The notes under the pieces are model-generated. The model was not told where the DNA came from. It did no database searches and saw only the letters and a program-made list of their open reading frames with translations. A DNA stretch of 7,727 bases from Chloroflexota bacterium (lineage in GTDB: Bacteria; Chloroflexota; Dehalococcoidia; Lucifugimonadales; Lucifugimonadaceae). The position numbers and the translations under genes are program-made. Position 1 is the stretch's first letter; each line of letters begins with the position of its first letter. The stretch lies in contig JACPRT010000228.1 of assembly GCA_016189845.1 (NCBI GenBank), positions 1 to 7,727 on the forward strand. Reading direction: 5' to 3'. Of the stretch, positions 5,813-7,727 are shown piece by piece.

Positions 5813-7120
5813 CTAGTGCTTCCCGCCCGCGTTGACGTGTTCCGAGAGGAACAGGGAATAGTCGCCGTAGCCGAGCTTGTTCGGGTCGCCCGGCTTGCCG
5901 GACCCGCCGAACTTCTTGGTCAACATCATGTTGAGCGCGGCGTATTCCTTCTTGCGGGCGTCCGTGTAGCGATACCGCTCCAACTGGTCGTGGTCCAGCT
6001 CCACTCCCAGCCCCGGCTTGTCGGGAACGGTCTGTGTCCCATCTCCGTTGTATGGGTACAGGCCTCCCTTGAGGATGTCGTCCGACTGCTGGTGGTAGTG
6101 GGCATCGATCGGGAAATCGAACGGGCCCGCGGCCGCGGCGGCATGCAGCTTTGCCATATGGGACACGCCCAGATAGCGGCCCGAGTGCATTGAGGTCTTG
6201 ATGCCAAACGTCCGCGCCACCGTCATCCAATCGCGCACGCCCGCGATCCCACCCGAGCCATAGATGTCGCACATCGCGACTTCGCCGGCTCTTTCACTGA
6301 TGGCATTTGACAGCCGGTCGAGGGAATACGAGCCGTCGACGCAGACCGGGATCTTTGTCGCCTGGCGAAGTCGGGCCTGGTTCTGCTGCCCGCGGGCGAC
6401 GTCTTCCAGATATTCGACTCCCAGGTCTCTGACCTCGTTGGCCGCCCAGATCGCCGTTTCGAGGTCCCACGCCGAGTTCGGGTCGATGCGCAGGCGTGGG
6501 TCCGGACCGACCGCCTCGCGGACGTGCTTGACAGCCGCGATTTCATCCTTCGGGTTGTAGACGCCGATCTTCAGCTTGATCGACTTGAAGCCGTACTTCT
6601 TCGCCACGGCCGCCACGTGCTCGGCGTAGTTCTCCAGGTTCACCTCGCCTGGGCCGGCGCCCTTCGCTTGGCCCTGTTCGACCACGCCAGGGGCGCGGAA
6701 GAACATGTAGGCCGCGAACTCCACCTTCCTCTCGTATTGACCGCCGTTTACCAGCGCAGCGACCGGTCTGCCGAGGTATTTGCCCATCAAGTCCCACATT
6801 GCGAATTCCAGGCCGGCCCGGTTCTGGGGGTCGCCACGGGTCTCACGGTCGGCCATGGGCGCCTCGGCGATGATGCGCTTCCAATCGAACGGGTCCATGC
6901 CCTTGATCGCCGCTGCGACCGGACCTTCCATGTGGGCTTTCGACGCCCAGACCTCGCCGATGCCGGTGAGGCCTTCATCGGTGTGGACTTCGATGATCGT
7001 GCGGGGTGTGGCGATCGCGATATGGCCGGTGTAGCCGTGGTCCGAGAAGGAGTAGGCCCATAGCAGGGTGCCCTGCATGGGTACGCCGACCTCGTATGCG
7101 GTGATGCCAGTGATTTTCAT
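5813..7120 (-). CDS. Enolase-superfamily dehydratase or racemase, glucarate dehydratase-like
   Basis: The product has 435 residues, close to glucarate dehydratases (about 446). An alpha/beta capping domain (about 1-130, with EFAMWDLMGKYLGRPVAALV near 105-123) precedes the barrel. The barrel shows a KLK pair (K182, K184) as the likely base, metal ligands D213 (RIDPNSAW), E239 (YLED) and probably D262 (VDGS), then D285 and H312 in SMHSGRYLGVSH. The His in that position and the C-terminal VPDKPGLGVELD resemble glucarate or galactarate-type dehydratases, where the third ligand is Asn. It probably takes a proton from carbon alpha to a carboxylate in a sugar acid; the substrate is unknown. The open frame continues upstream through the tRNA gene, but the true start is ATG at 7120. 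There the superfamily N-terminus MKITGITAYEVGVP begins and TAGGA lies about 10 nt upstream. It is separated from thrB by 112 bp with no obvious terminator. Confidence 0.9.
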   Translation of the reverse strand: MKITGITAYEVGVPMQGTLLWAYSFSDHGYTGHIAIATPRTIIEVHTDEGLTGIGEVWASKAHMEGPVAAAIKGMDPFDWKRIIAEAPMADRETRGDPQNRAGLEFAMWDLMGKYLGRPVAALVNGGQYERKVEFAAYMFFRAPGVVEQGQAKGAGPGEVNLENYAEHVAAVAKKYGFKSIKLKIGVYNPKDEIAAVKHVREAVGPDPRLRIDPNSAWDLETAIWAANEVRDLGVEYLEDVARGQQNQARLRQATKIPVCVDGSYSLDRLSNAISERAGEVAMCDIYGSGGIAGVRDWMTVARTFGIKTSMHSGRYLGVSHMAKLHAAAAAGPFDFPIDAHYHQQSDDILKGGLYPYNGDGTQTVPDKPGLGVELDHDQLERYRYTDARKKEYAALNMMLTKKFGGSGKPGDPNKLGYGDYSLFLSEHVNAGGKH

Positions 7121-7144
7121 GGCAGTTAATCCTACTCGGCCCAC

Positions 7145-7151
7145 GTATAAT
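7145..7151. promoter_or_regulatory. Shared -10 element between tRNA-Pro and the dehydratase gene
   Basis: GTATAAT lies 17 bp before the tRNA. On the plus strand TATAAT (7146-7151) is a perfect -10 box that would start transcription about 10 nt before the mature 5' end. On the minus strand the same bases read ATTATAC, giving TATACG as a weaker -10 for the dehydratase, whose ATG is 25 bp away. No strong -35 is seen in either direction. Confidence 0.5.
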
Positions 7152-7167
7152 GCGAAGGTTCTATCTG

Positions 7168-7243
7168 CGGGGAGTAGCGCAGCTGGTAGCGCGCAGCGTT
7201 CGGGACGCTGAGGTCCCGGGTTCGAATCCCGGCTCCCCGACCA
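7168..7243 (+). tRNA. tRNA-Pro (anticodon CGG)
   Basis: A complete 76-nt cloverleaf is present. The acceptor stem is CGGGGAG/CTCCCCG (7168-7174 with 7233-7239), with discriminator A and encoded CCA (7241-7243). The D arm is GCGC/GCGC with loop AGCTGGTA. The anticodon stem is CAGCG/CGCTG (7194-7198, 7206-7210) around loop TTCGGGA, anticodon CGG (7201-7203). The T arm is CCGGG/CCCGG with loop TTCGAAT. All stems are fully paired. The C1-G72 pair and A73 are the bacterial tRNA-Pro identity elements. It decodes CCG, a codon expected to be common in a GC-rich genome. Confidence 0.98.
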
Positions 7244-7299
7244 CACTCTCGCCCTTCCGCAAAGCTATTTCAGCCCCGCGAACGCCCTTTTTGGCACCG

Positions 7300-7320
7300 C
7301 TGACAGCAGTTCTGACAGCA
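7300..7320. repeat. Short direct repeat downstream of the tRNA
   Basis: CTGACAGCA occurs at 7300-7308 and again at 7312-7320, a 12-bp period. It lies in the 142-bp non-coding stretch after the tRNA. Spaced short direct repeats near a tRNA 3' end can be integrase arm-binding sites or the tail of a decayed integrase gene. Neither is proved here. Confidence 0.5.
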
Positions 7321-7325
7321 ACGTG

Positions 7326-7365
7326 GGCGGACGAGCGCGAGCGATGGCGGACGACGGCGGACCGA
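7326..7365. repeat. GGCGGAC direct repeats
   Basis: GGCGGAC is found at 7326-7332, 7346-7352 and 7356-7362; the first two copies extend to GGCGGACGA. Spacings are 20 and 10 bp, near whole turns of the helix. This GC-rich motif is simple enough to arise by chance, but the three copies sit together in non-coding DNA. Confidence 0.45.
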
Positions 7366-7385
7366 CGGCCCAGGTTTTCGGGAGT

Positions 7386-7718
7386 CTAGCGCCCGATCCG
7401 CCTCGCGATGAGAGGCACGCCGCGCAGAGAATCGGGTATTGATGCCAGTGCCGGGCGTTCGGATTCGAAACTCGCGACCATATCCTCACAGGTGTCGTAG
7501 AAATCGCCTAGCGATTGCCAGGGGGGCGTCTCCGGGATTTCCAAGCCTGCGCGAATGGCCCCGGGAGCGATGTCCTCGTAGTGCCTCTTCTCGCTCTCAA
7601 ACGCGGCCGCGACAACATCTTCGTGGGAAAGTGCCCACATAGCAGCGTCAGCACCAACGGCCGTCCATAACATGGCGACGTCTGGCGTTCGGAGCAGTTC
7701 CCATCGCACGTCAGCCAT
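7386..7718 (-). CDS. Hypothetical small acidic protein (start may lie outside the window)
   Basis: I do not recognise this 110-residue product. It is acidic in the middle (SHEDVV, AFESEKRHYEDI, YDTCEDMVASFESE), with four Trp and a basic C-terminus (LIARRIGR). No signal peptide, membrane helix or catalytic motif is evident, and a small helical cytosolic protein is the best reading. Amino-acid composition and the lack of a better frame support a real gene. The ATG at 7718 has only a weak GGGCT upstream. The frame stays open for the last three codons to the window edge, so the real start may be further upstream. It is separated from the tRNA by 142 bp. Confidence 0.6.
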   Translation of the reverse strand: MADVRWELLRTPDVAMLWTAVGADAAMWALSHEDVVAAAFESEKRHYEDIAPGAIRAGLEIPETPPWQSLGDFYDTCEDMVASFESERPALASIPDSLRGVPLIARRIGR

Positions 7719-7727
7719 ATGTAGCCC

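Noticed and set aside
7121..7246. 42-codon N-terminal extension of the dehydratase (SRDSNPGPQRPER...)
   Set aside because: The extension translates the antisense of the tRNA. The superfamily N-terminus begins at the ATG at 7120.
7150..7389. Plus-strand open frame beginning with RGVAQLVARSVRDAEVPGSNPG
   Set aside because: This is a translation of the tRNA-Pro gene, a classic false ORF. Nothing after the tRNA looks like protein.
7265..7489. 74-codon minus-strand frame across the repeats next to the tRNA
   Set aside because: It overlaps the better-supported 7386-7718 gene in another frame and its sequence has no recognisable integrase motif. Kept only as a possible scar in the findings.

Overview
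The window is a GC-rich bacterial segment that looks chromosomal and is mostly coded on the minus strand. It holds six protein-coding genes and one tRNA gene. Two genes run off the ends: the aminotransferase on the left certainly, and the small hypothetical gene on the right possibly. I see no CRISPR array, insertion sequence or intact mobile element. The taxon cannot be fixed from the sequence alone. A free-living member of the Chloroflexota (Dehalococcoidia or SAR202-like) is my best guess, with low to moderate confidence. It rests on the combination of a glucarate-dehydratase-like enolase-superfamily protein, a GSA-aminomutase-like aminotransferase paralogue, eukaryote/archaeon-like polyprenol-phosphate glycosyltransferase domains and a Gram-positive-type KYGGSS aspartate kinase.

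Left part (1-1962): the C-terminal ~309 codons of a class III PLP aminotransferase (+) converge tail to tail, 6 bp apart, on a TPR-repeat protein (-). The TPR gene has its own candidate promoter in the 1807-1962 gap. An intrinsic terminator at 1963-1998 insulates it from the operon upstream.

Centre (1963-5745): one minus-strand operon reads thrB (homoserine kinase), ask (aspartate kinase), then a double glycosyltransferase. thrB and ask overlap by an ATGA, and ask and the glycosyltransferase are 8 bp apart. The operon joins the first step of the aspartate pathway and the penultimate step of threonine synthesis to a protein that fuses an ALG5-like (dolichyl-phosphate glucose synthase-like) domain to a DPM1-like (dolichyl-phosphate mannose synthase-like) domain. 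A perfect 7-bp inverted repeat lies just before the thrB start codon, where a Shine-Dalgarno sequence would normally be. ask carries an internal ATG pair with a good ribosome-binding site just before its ACT domains, as in the two-subunit aspartate kinases of Bacillus and Corynebacterium.

Right part (5746-7727): a glucarate-dehydratase-like enolase-superfamily enzyme (-) is divergent from a tRNA-Pro(CGG) gene (+). Their shared 47-bp gap has a TATAAT that can be read as a -10 box on both strands. Beyond the tRNA lie ~140 bp of non-coding sequence with short direct repeats, then a small minus-strand gene of unknown function. A tRNA 3' end followed by repeats and an orphan gene is a possible integration site, but no integrase is visible.
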